From the NCBI RefSeq assembly GCF_014839805.1, contig NC_051123.1, forward strand, positions 1,408,727 to 1,472,726: a DNA stretch of 64,000 nucleotides. Direction: 5' to 3'. The notes beneath the pieces were generated by a model. It worked only from the letters and a program-made list of their open reading frames with translations, was not told where the DNA came from and did not search any database. Numbering within the stretch: the stretch's first letter is position 1; each line of letters opens with the position of its first letter. The DNA is from Manduca sexta (Eukaryota > Arthropoda > Insecta > Lepidoptera > Sphingidae). Positions 10,127 to 21,822 of the stretch are shown here, piece after piece. The position numbers were made by a program, and so were the translations under genes.

Positions 10127-11769
10127 TATAATAGACAGGCAATAACTAGAAACAATCTGGCGCCATATTAACCTTTGATTGTGCTGGTTAGGTTTAGAAA
10201 ATAATATGGGTTCCTACTTCTTAGAATGGCCATGTCATCTGAATGTCTCAGGAGATGCAACATTTGTGTACATGTTATATTTGGTTATCAACGCCTCCGT
10301 AATACCTAATTTTAGTTCGTTTAGATTCTGAAAAAAATAAGTGTGGTTTTACCAATTGTTATAATATATTGTGTACCTTATTTGAGAGGCTTTTTGGTTT
10401 CTTTTTCTCTTATTACTATACTCAATGGTAGCCTTAAATGATGCGAGGCCCCGGGTGGAACAAAAATAAATTTCTCCGGTTTTAAGTTTCGTCTATAAGA
10501 TCGTAAAAAATAGATCCTCCAAGGCACCACGTGAGGCTCCGGTAAACACAAGGCCCCGGGCGGTTGCCCGGTTCGCCGCCCTCTAACACCGCCTCTGCCT
10601 ACTCTTCGAATAATCTCTGAATACGATAATATAAATGTAACGAAATAATGATTACCAAGAACTGTGCATTTCATAATACAATCGGATCAAAATTAATAAT
10701 AGATTCAATGACATAATACAAAAGATACACATCACGTACATACGTACAATTATCCGTGTCGTGCGCACGCGCAGCGCTCAGTGAAAGCGTTCGGAAACCG
10801 TCGCGAAGACGCCACGCATACATTACGTTTTATTAATCCGATATGTCGTGATTACATATCGGTTACGACATCTCGACGTCATTGTTCCGGCGGTGTTTAA
10901 TTATATACGTGTTAGGTCCAGTGGTTATGAGTTTAGGGTGATAGTACGTTCGATTCCAGCAAAAACGGCCAATCACATAAGTAAGAACTAACTACGAACA
11001 GTCAATCGATGTTAAATTACAATAATTGTAATAACTAACTGCGAGTAACAACCGTCTGTAAGTTTAATGTATGAAACAATTCAAGAAATTTAATAATTAT
11101 TGCTTACTCTTTTGTTTGACCACTAAAATTAATATTTTGTTATTTTCTCATTGTAAGTCATTTCATTAAAGCTTTAATGCAAGAAACATAAATGTTGACT
11201 TTGTAACACTTCACTAACACAAGAATATGCAAATTAATTAATTCCGTAGATTATTACTTGAATTCTTCATGTATTAGATATTTTTAAAATATAGATCACG
11301 TTCTTACTGACAACATTTTAAGTTGATAATTAATATTTTTATTATTCAGTATTCCACCACTATCATTCTTTTTCCAAATAGAGTTAAAAAAAAGAAATAA
11401 GGTTAATCAAAATTCTAAAATGTTTCGGTAAATTCCGTTTCTTAATATTGCTTTTTACAAAAACAAACACTTAAAAACATACTTAACGTTTTTAACAAAT
11501 GCTTCGAAATATCCAATGTAAAAGTAAATGAAAATACTATATACAAGCATAAATATAATGCAATCTAAATCAATTTGTCTGAGATGCGTTTACGTAAGTA
11601 ATGAGAAGTCGATTTACTGTTATGTGATGAACATTACATTACGTGTAGTTATATCATGAGGAACCGCAGATGTGGCCAGTGAGGTAAACTCTCACTAGAC
11701 AGTAGACACATCTCGAATGATTCCTTTTCTTGAAGATATATAAATACCTACCTACCTATCGAGTTTCTT
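10127..11769. other. Gene-free stretch with a CpG-rich patch
   Basis: No supported exon. 10440-10620 contains GC-rich repeat-like sequence with 'aggccccggg' twice. 10755-10900 is unusually CpG-rich, with an initiator-like 'gctcagtg' and a stem-loop 'ccgatatgt...acatatcgg'; it could be an unannotated promoter or leader exon, but no coding frame leaves it. A tRNA-like B-box remnant 'cgttcgattcc' lies near 10952. Confidence 0.4.
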
Positions 11770-11914
11770 CGTCGATATATATGTACTACGCACTAGATTT
11801 GGCGTTCCGAACATTCACTGTGTTCAACTGAATTGAACTGAAATCAATTCAAAGTTTAGTATGGTCATTGTTGGAAGCTTGGGGTTGCGTACGGAGTGGC
11901 GCTCATGATATAAG
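11770..11914 (+). repeat. Dispersed ~145-bp repeat, copy 1
   Basis: Contains 'tagatttggcgttccgaac' through 'ggagtggcgctcatgata'. The same unit is found inverted at 43716-43863. It is immediately followed by a different repeat (11927-12020). The class is not identified. Confidence 0.7.
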
Positions 11915-11926
11915 ACCTCCATTAAC

Positions 11927-12020
11927 GGATCCGAAGTAATTTGATAGGAAAGTTAAATCGAAGTTCGTCGTTTCTTCGTTTCGGACCGACGTTTCGACGT
12001 TCGTTTTTCGAAGTAGACCC
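11927..12020 (+). repeat. Dispersed ~95-bp repeat shared with 19776-19870
   Basis: Shared features are 'ggatccgaagtaattt', 'gaagttcgtcgtttcttcg' and 'gacgtttcgacgttcg' in the same order. The two copies have different flanks, so this is an independent repeat unit. Confidence 0.7.
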
Positions 12021-13160
12021 TCAGTACTCTTTGGGATAGGTCATTTGTGAATTTGTCTCTGTCGGCTCCACCGCTCACTGCTTAGCTTATTTTTGCCATC
12101 AATTTGCGCACAAGCACTATTTCGACATGAGTAAAGACTTTAGTCACATTAGGTTATGGTAATCAATATTATTGATATAATTATTTAACAAAATAATATA
12201 CGGACTATTGATCAGAAATTTATATAAGAAAGAAGGAAGTACCAATTTGTACATGATAATATAAGATAAGATGATATATAAGTAATAATAAATAGGGATT
12301 AGCTTTTGTAATAAAATTTCTACCATGATTCAGAGTTTAAACCCAGACATCTCATATCGTGGAACTCAAGCGCACCTTCATCGATCACATCCGGTGCTTT
12401 GTTAATTTTTTTTAGTCTAATTGATGAGTAATCAAAGGAGATTGAACTTTAGATCTGTGGGTTAGAGTCGGTAATGCCAAAGCAGTGATGTCAGGAAGGT
12501 ATAGCCACGCAATGGTAATTCCATAATGAGGAACGGAAGTGTCAAATATCAGTGTTTATTGCTATTTATTTCCTATTGTTGTCTATGCGTGTACGTAGAC
12601 AATTTTAATTTCTTTATAAACCTATACCTCTATCTATACTTATGTATAAAACAGAAGAGTTTATTTGAATTTCGAACGCGTTAATCTGAGGAACTACTAA
12701 ACCGAATTTGATTCTTTTTACTAATAGAAAGCTTCATTTCTCTCGAGTGCTATAGACTGTTTTTACGCCAGGAAAATATTTAATCGGGAAAAATCTAGTT
12801 ACTCAATACAATTCTAAATCTAATCAATCTACAATCGGAATTTGATTCCCCGATCAAAATGTTTTTTTTTTTATTTAAAAAAGACCACGGTGTTATCTTT
12901 TTATTGGATTCATATTTTGCTAGTTAAGTTTGTATTTAAGCGGTATGGTTTCGGTAGTTATCGGTGAAAATTGCCTTTTATTTTGAAGAAGGCCGCTGTG
13001 GGGTTTTTGTCGATACGTTTGAGCTTCATTTTAGAATTAATTTGCCGGTAATTCCGAGGTGGTTTTCATGTCGGCTCCTCTGATTGACTAGAGATTTTGA
13101 ATCCATAAAAAAACAAATATGATGTCGAGAGACGCGACTTTTGGTCTTCTATCGGCGATA
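12021..13160. other. Gene-free AT-rich stretch
   Basis: No supported exon. 12640-12800 carries repeat-like 'ggaactactaaaccgaattt' sequence typical of Helitron or LINE debris. Nothing else recognised. Confidence 0.5.
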
Positions 13161-13372
13161 TCTATACATATTGTAAAACAACGTCCCATTTTCTGTGTCT
13201 GTATGTGATGGATTTTCTCAAAATCTACTGAACGGATTTTTATGAATGTTGGTATGGAGATAGTTTAGGACCCTGGGAAGATTCTAGGCTCCTTTCTATC
13301 CCGGTAATAAATATAGCCGGACTTTTATCCCGAAAAATCCTTCACGCGGGCAAAGCGTCGGGCAAAAGCTAG
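13161..13372 (+). mobile_element. Helitron-like non-autonomous element
   Basis: Starts TCTATACATATT after an A and ends CTAG before a T, with a GC-rich stem-loop ('cgcgggcaaagcgtcggg') about 10 bp before the end. These are the hallmarks of Helitrons (5' TC, 3' hairpin plus CTRR, insertion between A and T). Its near-identical partner is inverted at 13568-13778. Confidence 0.75.
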
Positions 13373-13567
13373 TATTATATAAAAATACACATTAACAGCC
13401 TAAATACCTCCATATCTTATCTGATAAGCGGTCATTGGACAACGCTTACGTCACGCGGCCTGATTAGACTATATTGAGGCTACGTAGCTGTCAACAGAAG
13501 CCTAGATAGCCTTTGAATTGTGCAAGATTTTTTATTGAGTATTTTGTAATGTTATTTATAGTTGTTA

Positions 13568-13778
13568 TTAGCTTTTGCTGGCGGCTTCGCCCGCGGGAAG
13601 GAGTTTTCCGGAATAAAAGTCCCGCTATATTTTTTCTCGAGATAGAAAGTAGTCTGTAACCTTCCCAGGGTCTTAAACTATCTCCATACCAAATTTCATT
13701 AAAATCCGTTTAGTAGATTTTGAGAAAATCGATAACATGCAGACAGAAAAGGCGACTTTGTTTTATAATATGTATAGA
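13568..13778 (-). mobile_element. Helitron-like non-autonomous element, inverted copy
   Basis: On the minus strand it starts TCTATACATATTATAAAAC at 13778 after an A and ends CTAA at 13568 before a T, with a stem-loop ('cccgcgggcgaagccgcc') near the end. It is 211 bp against 212 bp in the copy at 13161-13372. The two form a large inverted pair with about 195 bp between them. Confidence 0.75.
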
Positions 13779-15171
13779 TTTTTGGTATTTATGTAGTTAT
13801 AGTTGTTTTATTGTTTGGTAAAATATTATAATATAATAAAAGCACATAAAACATAATGCATTAATTGACATCATTAGTAAGACTAGTTGTGTTGGCTGAG
13901 GAGGGATAAATACTTCCTCTTGTAAATCTATACTATATCGGGGGACGTTGCCAAGATGCCTTTCTACAATTGTTAATGCTAACTTCATACAGGGTCATTT
14001 TGACATTGCGTTACTAAATGAAACCACATGCTTATCATTTTGAAAATAAAACTTTACAATAAGTTAATCGAACTGTAGATGTAAAAAGAAATGTAAGTTT
14101 GGAATAAAATACATATCAATAAAAAGTAAATTCAATTATAAACACCATATTGCCTCTACTACTACTCTAAGAGAAGTTATCGCAGCGGCAACATCATACT
14201 TTCAGTCAGATATGTACTCATTCACACAACATTTACGTACTAAACTACATATTGATCGAATAATCAGAAAAGTAAAACTGAGATTTTTAGTGCATATATT
14301 CGTTATTCATGAATGATTTTTGGCACAATATTAGTAGAAATAACGATAGGTATATGGTTTAATTTATTAACTCAATGATAATATAACCCTATATATAGGA
14401 ATAAGGTATCCTAACTGCAAACGTATCGCTAGAATATCTCATTCCCATACATTAGTTTTGTTTTCTATTAAAAATTGTAGAAACGTATCTTGTATACGGC
14501 TCCTAGACACCATTCCACTATCAAGTGCCTGTGTAGGTGATACTATAGCTCCGTCTATTTTTGTCATCATGTCGTTTAAAGGATTTGAAAATGATTGTAA
14601 TTATTCTGTAATATAGGATATCTTAACATCAGTTTCATTAAATTCAGAGATTTGGTATAGAGTCATGACGCTTATAATTAGAAGAGGTATTTGCTTTTCC
14701 AAAAACCTGCCAAAGTATTTTAGATAATTTGAGGATAGTATTAATTATTGTTTCAACCTAGAAAATGTTTAGTTTTTGTCTTACAAACAAGATTCTAATT
14801 CAGAAGGGGCTTGCGAACGTGCTAAAATTACAATATTCAAATTAGAATCATCAAATTAGCATAATAAATCATCAATATCATAAATCTACAAATCTAGATC
14901 ATAGACTAATTAGTGTTTGCCAATATTTGGTCTGTCAACCCAGATACACATTTGTGCCCCTTTCTGTAGCATTTCATAGGAAGTTTAAGTTCGGCTCATT
15001 CATTTATCATTTACTTGGTTAAAACCCGGTTACTAAACATCTCCCACATTTGTTACACGTTGGTTAACGGTGTATAACACTTTAGCAATTCGTGGGCGCA
15101 TTGAATTTAGGTCAAAATAAATAAATAATGTTTTCAGATTATTGCCGCCATTTTGTTTTAATATTTTTCGG
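13779..15171. other. Gene-free AT-rich stretch
   Basis: No exon, RNA gene or clear repeat family seen on either strand. Confidence 0.5.
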
Positions 15172-15175
15172 TTAA

Positions 15176-15423
15176 GGTTATAGCTTAAGGTCCATTTTTC
15201 ATACATTTTGTTTCACCTTTAATCTGGGTAACTAAACAAGTATTGACAAGCAAAGAATTTAAATTCACGTCTAGTTAGTGATTAGTTCTCGCAGTTGAAA
15301 GAAAAACGTAAAAATAATTAATATGCATGGATATTTCGGCCATTAAAATTTCGTCGTATTAAATTTTATACCCAGATTAAAGGTGAAACAAAATGTATGA
15401 AAAATGGACCTTAAGCTATAACC
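15176..15423. mobile_element. TTAA-flanked MITE with 55-bp perfect terminal inverted repeats
   Basis: The left arm (15176-15230) and right arm (15369-15423) are exact reverse complements over 55 bp, beginning 'ggttatagcttaagg'. TTAA lies immediately outside on both sides (15172-15175 and 15424-15427), matching the target preference of piggyBac-type transposases. The 138-bp centre is AT-rich and non-coding. Perfect arms imply a young insertion. The superfamily is inferred from TTAA only, because the usual piggyBac CCC terminus is not present. Confidence 0.8.
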
Positions 15424-15885
15424 TTAAGTATCTATTTGATTTAAATGTTCTGTGTGGTAAGCTACCTCTTTTGACATTACGGTACTGGCCAGTAAAAATT
15501 TCACTTCATTTGTTTTTTTTTTTAATCTTATTGTTCCTCTTTTTTAATATACATGATAGTAATGTATTGGTTTATTCGTCTCTGCATATGCTATACCTAC
15601 AGTTATTAAATTGTATTGCAAACACAATAATTTATCGTTTTTCCTCGAGTTTTCCTCAAACACGATTAAAAAACAAGCTGCATAAAATTCCGTTGAGCTG
15701 TTCTACATGTCTCGCGAACGATAATTTAAGAGACTACTAATTTATGATATATTAATATTTTCTTATAACGTTAAAAAAATAAAGCTAAATTAAGTTACAA
15801 AAAATATGTTAACACGTTAGTCTTTACTTCAAGAGTTGGGCAGGTACGAATTTTAATTCATAATTTAATTAGGTACATACACTAA

Positions 15886-16105
15886 CGACTTTTAGCCCCG
15901 AAGGGCTAGAAGGAGCGCAATGACACTCACTTTCCGTCCCATAATGTGATAAGGAGCGACTCTATCGCCATATCGGATATAAATTCTAGACTCCAGATAC
16001 CGAGTAAAAAAACCCAATACTACTGCGCGACCCGAGGTCGAACCTGAGATCTCAGCACTGCAGTCGTACTATGATACAACTACACCGAAACAGTAGTATT
16101 TATTT
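15886..16105 (-). repeat. tRNA-headed SINE, family C
   Basis: Reverse orientation. The B-box complement 'cgaggtcgaacctgagatc' is near 16033, and the 3' side has 'tttagccccgaagggc'. Same family as 6497-6760. Confidence 0.65.
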
Positions 16106-16477
16106 ATTTACTAATAAACACATAAACAGAATACAGCCAAAAAAACAATAAAACTACAAATTCAAAAATATACTAAACCACTCTATACTTATGAAAATAC
16201 TTCAACATCTAAAATATCAAATCTCATAGATTTCATTTTCTAACAAATAAACTCGATCCAAAACTCGCCATAATTGCTGTGATAGCAAAAACTATGGCGA
16301 ATCGTGCGCCGACCCGCGCCCGCGTCCGCCGAATTATTTCCGGTCTTTTTCAAATTCTATGAATTATTGTGGTTCATTTATCATCGTAACGGGCGGTCTG
16401 GTTACGAGAAAACTATTTTAAGAAAAATATTTATAATATTTATATACAAACTAGCGACCCGGCCAGGCTTCACATGA

Positions 16478-16795
16478 AGCAGAGTTTGTTTTTTTTATTG
16501 CTTGAATGACGAGACGAGCTTGCCGTTCACCTAATGGTAAACGATACGACCGCCCATAAACAGTAGAAACCCCATCCAACACATTGAATTACAAAAGTAT
16601 TTTTGGGTATACCATTACGGTCGCCATCCTGAGACATGAGATGTTGTCTTATTATGTCCAGTAGTTACACTGGCTACAATGTCCTACAAACCGGAACACA
16701 ACAGTGACTACACACTGCTACTTGCAAATAGATATTGCGGTGGTACCTACCCAGGCGTACTGTCACATATGAGAAACCTACCACCAGTAAAATAT
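16478..16795 (-). repeat. A-tailed ~300-bp repeat, copy 2
   Basis: Inverted copy of the family seen at 1521-1824. The A-rich end appears here as 'ttttttttattgcttgaatg' followed by 'gacgagacgagcttgcc'. It is complete to 'atgagaaacctaccacc'. Confidence 0.75.
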
Positions 16796-18018
16796 ATGAC
16801 AATTTTGATTATAATATTGAAATAATGCCATTTTCTCGCTGCTTCGCTTAAAGTTCTTTTTCGGGATATACAAACTGCAATTTTACATCTTGAAAAATAA
16901 CATTAAAATGTGTTAGTTAAACCAGAAATATAATACCTACATGATTTCTTACAATTAGGTACAATCAATGTGCTAAAGATTGAGTTCTGGTAATGTCCGT
17001 TATTAGCAATTTTTCTGTATATCCAGGTTATAAAAATCCGACAAAACCGGATGAAAGTTGTATTTAATAAACGCCACTGTTAAATAATTATTAACCAATT
17101 CAATAGCTGTTACGCATTTACAAACTTATGTAATGAATGGCGGAAGCCATAAAAATTATGGACTTAACATTTGAATCAAATCCGGGCTTCAGGTGAACGC
17201 ACCAATTATTACCAATTTATATAAAATTATATTTCCCCGTGGGAATTAACGTCGGCGTATTGTAAAAATAAAGCCAAATTGTTAAGCAATATTTTTGTAA
17301 AAGTTGCGCCGATTCAAAATTGGAGTAGGCTTAAGATACAAATAGCTAAATTGAATAATAAAATTATATGACGTAGCAACTTTCATTGGGTAATTTGTTT
17401 TAGAAAGCTTGACCCATCATTGGTGCCTTTCCCCTACTTATTGATTTTCTAAGGATTCCGCACCGACGAAACCCTAATAAATTTAAACCCGCAAGCTAAT
17501 AAGCATGAACAATGTTGGACAGATTTAACGAAGTGTGAAAAACTCCGTCTAAATACATTAAGGCACTTTATATTATTAGTAGACAGTCTAGGAATCTAAG
17601 ACTTCTAAAATTATTGGCTTAGATTTCCAAACTGCCAAAAGCTTAGGATTATAGGACTAAATTACCAGACGAGAGGATTCGACTGCTAGATCTGCAACTG
17701 CCTTCCCTTCAGATTCAATCCAAATTCTTTATGCACTCAGAAAAATCGTTACCGCAAAAAAAAATTGTGTTTAATACCTATTTTAATACTGGGTTTACGT
17801 TCCGCCCTCGCATGAGCTCGTTTCGGGCATCAAAATTAATGTATAATACACAAAAATATAGCTTAATAATAGCAAAAGAGTTTCTAGAATCGGAGTTGCA
17901 ATTTGACAGTTCCCTCCCAAGACAATTCTTTTGCGCTGGGTCTTCACACCGAATGCAGAGCGTTAAGTATATATACCTCATAGTTGCCAATTCACATTGA
18001 GGTCTATAAGGGCTCGCG
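16796..18018. other. Gene-free stretch
   Basis: No supported exon. An 89-codon plus-strand open frame at 17731-18000 lacks splice borders and recognisable motifs, so it was not called. Confidence 0.45.
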
Positions 18019-18200
18019 AAAATTTCCTGGTCTTCTCCCCTTCTCCCATCCTAAAAGGTTTCCTTATTCTTCCCCCACACTTCCTTCCCAGCTATCCGCT
18101 ACTAACTTTCCTCCAGGGCCATACAGTCGCAAACCCGAGGGATTACAGTATCTCATCAGCGGGTTTCACCCAGAGATGACTGTGAGGTACCATACCAAAA
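18019..18200 (+). repeat. Dispersed repeat shared with 23.6 and 28.1 kb
   Basis: Contains 'cacacttccttcccagctatcc' -like sequence, then 'ctccagggcc' and 'cagtcgc'. Diverged copies are at 23565-23735 (plus) and 28085-28235 (minus). The class is unknown. Confidence 0.5.
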
Positions 18201-18885
18201 AAATTACAGGTTAACCCGTTTAAACAATCTCTTCAGGTTTTATATAGGTTTTTTCGCCGCAAATCATTGTAGCATGAATTTCAAAACAGCACACCCCACG
18301 AGACTTCGTAAAGAGTTTGATAAATGAACCGGCTTCGAATGCATGTCACGCGCGAGCGATGGCTCATTACCACTCGACCTACTGGGTACGGGTTAGGGTA
18401 TGGTGTTAGTAGAAGCGGGGTGAAGAGGATTTAATCAAGTAGTAGTAAAAATTCCATTGTTATCACGGGCGCATCCAGGGGAGAGGATTTAGGAGTTCAA
18501 ACTCCCCTAAAATAAAATTAGTTCAACTAACAATTAATTGGTTTCACCTTTTTTAAGATTGACAATGTTGTAATTTTATTTTAAATTAATTTGAATATCA
18601 TAATTGCACACTTTGTTTTATTCCTTGTCCATTTTTGTAAGGAAGTTAAACAGCGTCCCGGAAAACGTGTTTGGAACTAAAATACGCCAGCGTAAACATT
18701 TCGCGCGTATAAACTTCTCATTGTAAAACGTGTAAACATAGATTCGCATAGTAAAGCATGTACGGGCAGCATGTGTCTCTTTTTTGAGGTTTAGTATCCA
18801 CTCACGAATATTATAGGATAATGCGTAAATTTCTACTGTGGATACAGATGAAAACATTTGCTTATTTACCGTATAATAATAATAA

Positions 18886-18946
18886 TATCAGCCCTGTATT
18901 CTATACTGTCCCACTGTTGGGCTCGGGCCTCCTTTACCACTACCTA
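18886..18946 (-). repeat. SINE family A 3' fragment
   Basis: Short reverse piece 'atatcagccctgtattc' to 'gggcctcc', matching the 3' end of the SINE at 56079-56398. Confidence 0.6.
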
Positions 18947-19334
18947 CAAACTATTTACCGTATAACAAAAGGGATTTTTCGGGCAGCTTAAAATCTGCAC
19001 CGTGCACACAATTCTCTGTGAATGTAAAAAGGTTAAACGAGATAGTTTATATATCTACCTACCGCAATGGGAAACGAGCTCAACTATGTAAGAACTCTAA
19101 CATTTGATGGATTGCATGACCGGTGGCAATCTCTTCGCATGTTGCGTCAACTGGAGTTTCTACTGATGAATTGTCATTGAACAATAATAGCATATATCAT
19201 AGTTTTTTACGAGAATTATGGAGATGAATTTACTGACTTTGGTTACGTCTCGGCTATGGTGAAAGGGAACTATAGGTACTAATATGCATAAATGCTGTCT
19301 GTAAATTGATCTAATGATAATTACATCCTACGAA

Positions 19335-19590
19335 TATTATAAATGCGAAAGTTTGTGAGGATGGATGTACATGTATGTATGTTTGTTCCTCTTTCACGAA
19401 AAAACTATTGAAAGGATTTGGATGAAACTTTACAGTAGTATTGGTTAAACATCAGAATAACACATAGGCTACAATTTATAATGATTTTGTGTAATTTGGT
19501 CATAATATAATGATACATATCAAGTCGAAAAAATAAATTATCCCGAAAAACTCCTTCACGAGGGCGAAGCCACGAGCAAAAGCTAGTTAT
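19335..19590 (+). repeat. Helitron-like tail with upstream repeat
   Basis: Begins 'attataaatgcgaaagtt' and ends 'cgaagccacgagcaaaagct' then AGT. The terminal GC hairpin plus CTAG before T matches the 3' ends of the elements at 13.2 and 13.6 kb, but the 5' portion differs. Confidence 0.55.
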
Positions 19591-19674
19591 ACATAAAGGT
19601 AAGACGGTAGGAATCGAATAATATGGACCCTTCGCCACTGGTGACATTCCAATACCAGATATCTCAGGGCGAAC

Positions 19675-19770
19675 TCGACTGCCCTGGTGGCGTGGTTGTT
19701 ATGCGCACGCGGTACGTGTATGACTATCGCAATAGGTCCTGGGTTCGAATCTCAGGTCTCAAACAGAATG
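19675..19770 (+). repeat. tRNA-derived SINE head
   Basis: A B-box 'gggttcgaatctc' with upstream A-box-like 'ggtggcgtggttg' at tRNA-like spacing. No acceptor stem pairing was found, so this is a SINE head, not a tRNA gene. Confidence 0.5.
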
Positions 19771-19775
19771 CTGAA

Positions 19776-19870
19776 GGATCCGAAGTAATTTGGTAGTAGA
19801 GTTAAATTCGAAGTTCGTCGTTTCTTCGTTTTGGACTGACGTTTCGACGTTCGGTTTCGAAGTAGACTCC
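19776..19870 (+). repeat. Dispersed ~95-bp repeat, second copy
   Basis: Matches 11927-12020. Downstream it continues into GC-rich sequence ('ggcccccacgacccgtgg') not present at the other copy. Confidence 0.65.
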
Positions 19871-20139
19871 TGGCCCCCACGACCCGTGGGTCGCCGTGGC
19901 CTGTCCTTGGAAGCAAACGGCGCTCTGGAGCGAGTTGGGCCCAAAGTGGCCTCCGCTGGTACCAAGCTGAATACAGGTCTGATATGATTATTATGAAGAC
20001 TCGTATACAAGCACCATAAACTAAAGATAACAAAAATATACATTGTTAATTAAAAAACGAGCATATTTATAGGATAGTAAAGCGCATAATAGTGGTAAGG
20101 CAGAGTCTGTCTGAAGTGTCTCTCGGGACAAAGATACCT

Positions 20140-20405
20140 GTGATGGGTTTTCCGTCTTATAAGTTATTCAGTCGCAGCTCGAAATCGGGAAGTTGGTGGT
20201 GCTATACCAAGACTCGGAAAGAACGTAAAGCGTTGGTCCTGTGCCTAAACGTTTACCGGTCATGTCGGATTGCCGTCTCACCGGACTATGAGAGTGAAGG
20301 AACAGAGAGTGAGTATATTGCGCACATACTAATGCATTATAATATCTTCTGAGTACTTGGCTGATCTCCGTTGAGATTAGCTGCCATGGCCGAAATTCGA
20401 CAATG
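20140..20405 (+). repeat. SINE family E body, truncated
   Basis: Contains 'tgagagtgaaggaacagag', 'gcgcacatactaatgcat' and 'ggctgatctccgttgag', and ends near 'ccgaaattcgac'. This matches the reverse of 57352-57725. The tRNA-like head is not preserved. Confidence 0.6.
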
Positions 20406-21351
20406 AATGACATGACTTAATCAGCACTTAATATAAGATTCCAATAATATGACCACAAGAAATATTTTCAGTACACTTCCTCATATTTACTTATGTAAAA
20501 AAATCTCATACAAGAGTGAACCGTCCCGTATTCAATTCTCAGGTCAGTCTACATTTTGAGCGGGATATTTGGGTTGGATCATCGACATCACAATATCATA
20601 GGCGGTTGTGAATGCTTCAGCAACAAGCATGAAAAAATCTCGTGCTGACACATTAAATTGGACTCTGAAGTTAAGGATTATAGTTGCTTTTCCTCTACCC
20701 GCTATCCGCTCGCCACTTTGTCCTTACCCCCCGAGGGGGCGCGACCCACACGTGCGCCATCCGTCCCGGACACACGTGCACTCGTGAGCTTGAATCCACT
20801 ACCTATATGAATGCATCGCTCTGCACAAAGACTGCACAATATACCTATGGATTAAAACATAGAAAAAAGACTGCACACTACATATAGGTTAATGCATTGA
20901 AAATATACACCGTGTTTTAGTATTCTTTGTAAGCGAATCTCGCGTTCAAAAGCAAGCGACGGGTTGCTTGCTCCTCTCGTAGTTGGTTTAAAATATATTT
21001 ATAAACGTATCATTCCAAAGGTTAGGTTAAGAGCACTAAAACTCGCGAAAATGTTCAAAAATATTAATAAAAATAGCTAAAGCGAACGTAGTCCTAGTCT
21101 CTGACTACTTCTGTAGCGTACAGGCGAGATGTTATGTATAAGAATTTGTTGTCTCTTTTCACAGTCGTGACCAAATACATTATACAGGCTACCCAAGCCT
21201 GTAGAACTACTAGTAATTGTACTAGAGATAATACTACGATGAAATCACTATTGAAATATGTCCGATATGATAACAGCCACGCCTTCTAAATTTCGAGGCA
21301 ATATGTCCGCTCTGTTGCAATCTCGATGCAAATTTTTCATAATCGTTGTCT

Positions 21352-21494
21352 CATCCTCTCCCAGTGACCGTCCTGGGCCGAGGTCCGTAACTCGTTAGTA
21401 GGTTGCCCTTAGCATGGTCGCTTAATTTTCAAGGGTTGCGAGCGTCTAAAGGTCTCACCCAAAAGTCCGGTGTGCTTTTATAACCCTTGCCAGG
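21352..21494 (+). repeat. Dispersed repeat shared with 57870-58005
   Basis: Shares 'gaccgtcctgggccgaggt', 'cgtaactcgtta', 'ttaattttcaagggt' and 'cgagcgtctaaag' in order with the second copy. The class is unknown. Confidence 0.6.
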
Positions 21495-21542
21495 TTAGCA
21501 AATGTAGAGTCATGTTAAAAATAAGGTTATATTTAAAACGGA

Positions 21543-21822
21543 ACGTGACAGTCCGACTGGGTAGGTACCACCGCAATGTCTATTTCTGCTAAGCAACAGT
21601 GTGTAGTCACTGTTGTGTTTCGGTTTGAAGAACATTGTAGTGTAACTACTGGACATAATGAAACTTAACATCTCATGTCTTAGGATAGCGAGCGCAGTGG
21701 AATAATAATACTTTGTAATTCAAGGTGTTGGATGGTGTTTCTACAGTTTATTGGCCGTCGTATCGCTTACCGTCAAGCAAACGGCAAACTCGTCTCGTCA
21801 TTCACCGCAATAAAAAAAAAAA
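21543..21822 (+). repeat. A-tailed ~300-bp repeat, copy 3
   Basis: Includes 'gtaggtaccaccgcaatg' through 'attcaccgcaataaaaaaaa'. Same family as 1521-1824. Confidence 0.75.

Noticed and set aside
16303..16372. Short GC-rich plus-strand frame beginning MANRAPTRARVRR
   Set aside because: Ends after about 22 codons with no donor, and has no supporting leader.
19690..19760. tRNA gene
   Set aside because: A- and B-box-like motifs are present but acceptor and anticodon stems do not form; it is a SINE head. The same holds for B-box matches near 5573, 6545, 10952 and 57650.
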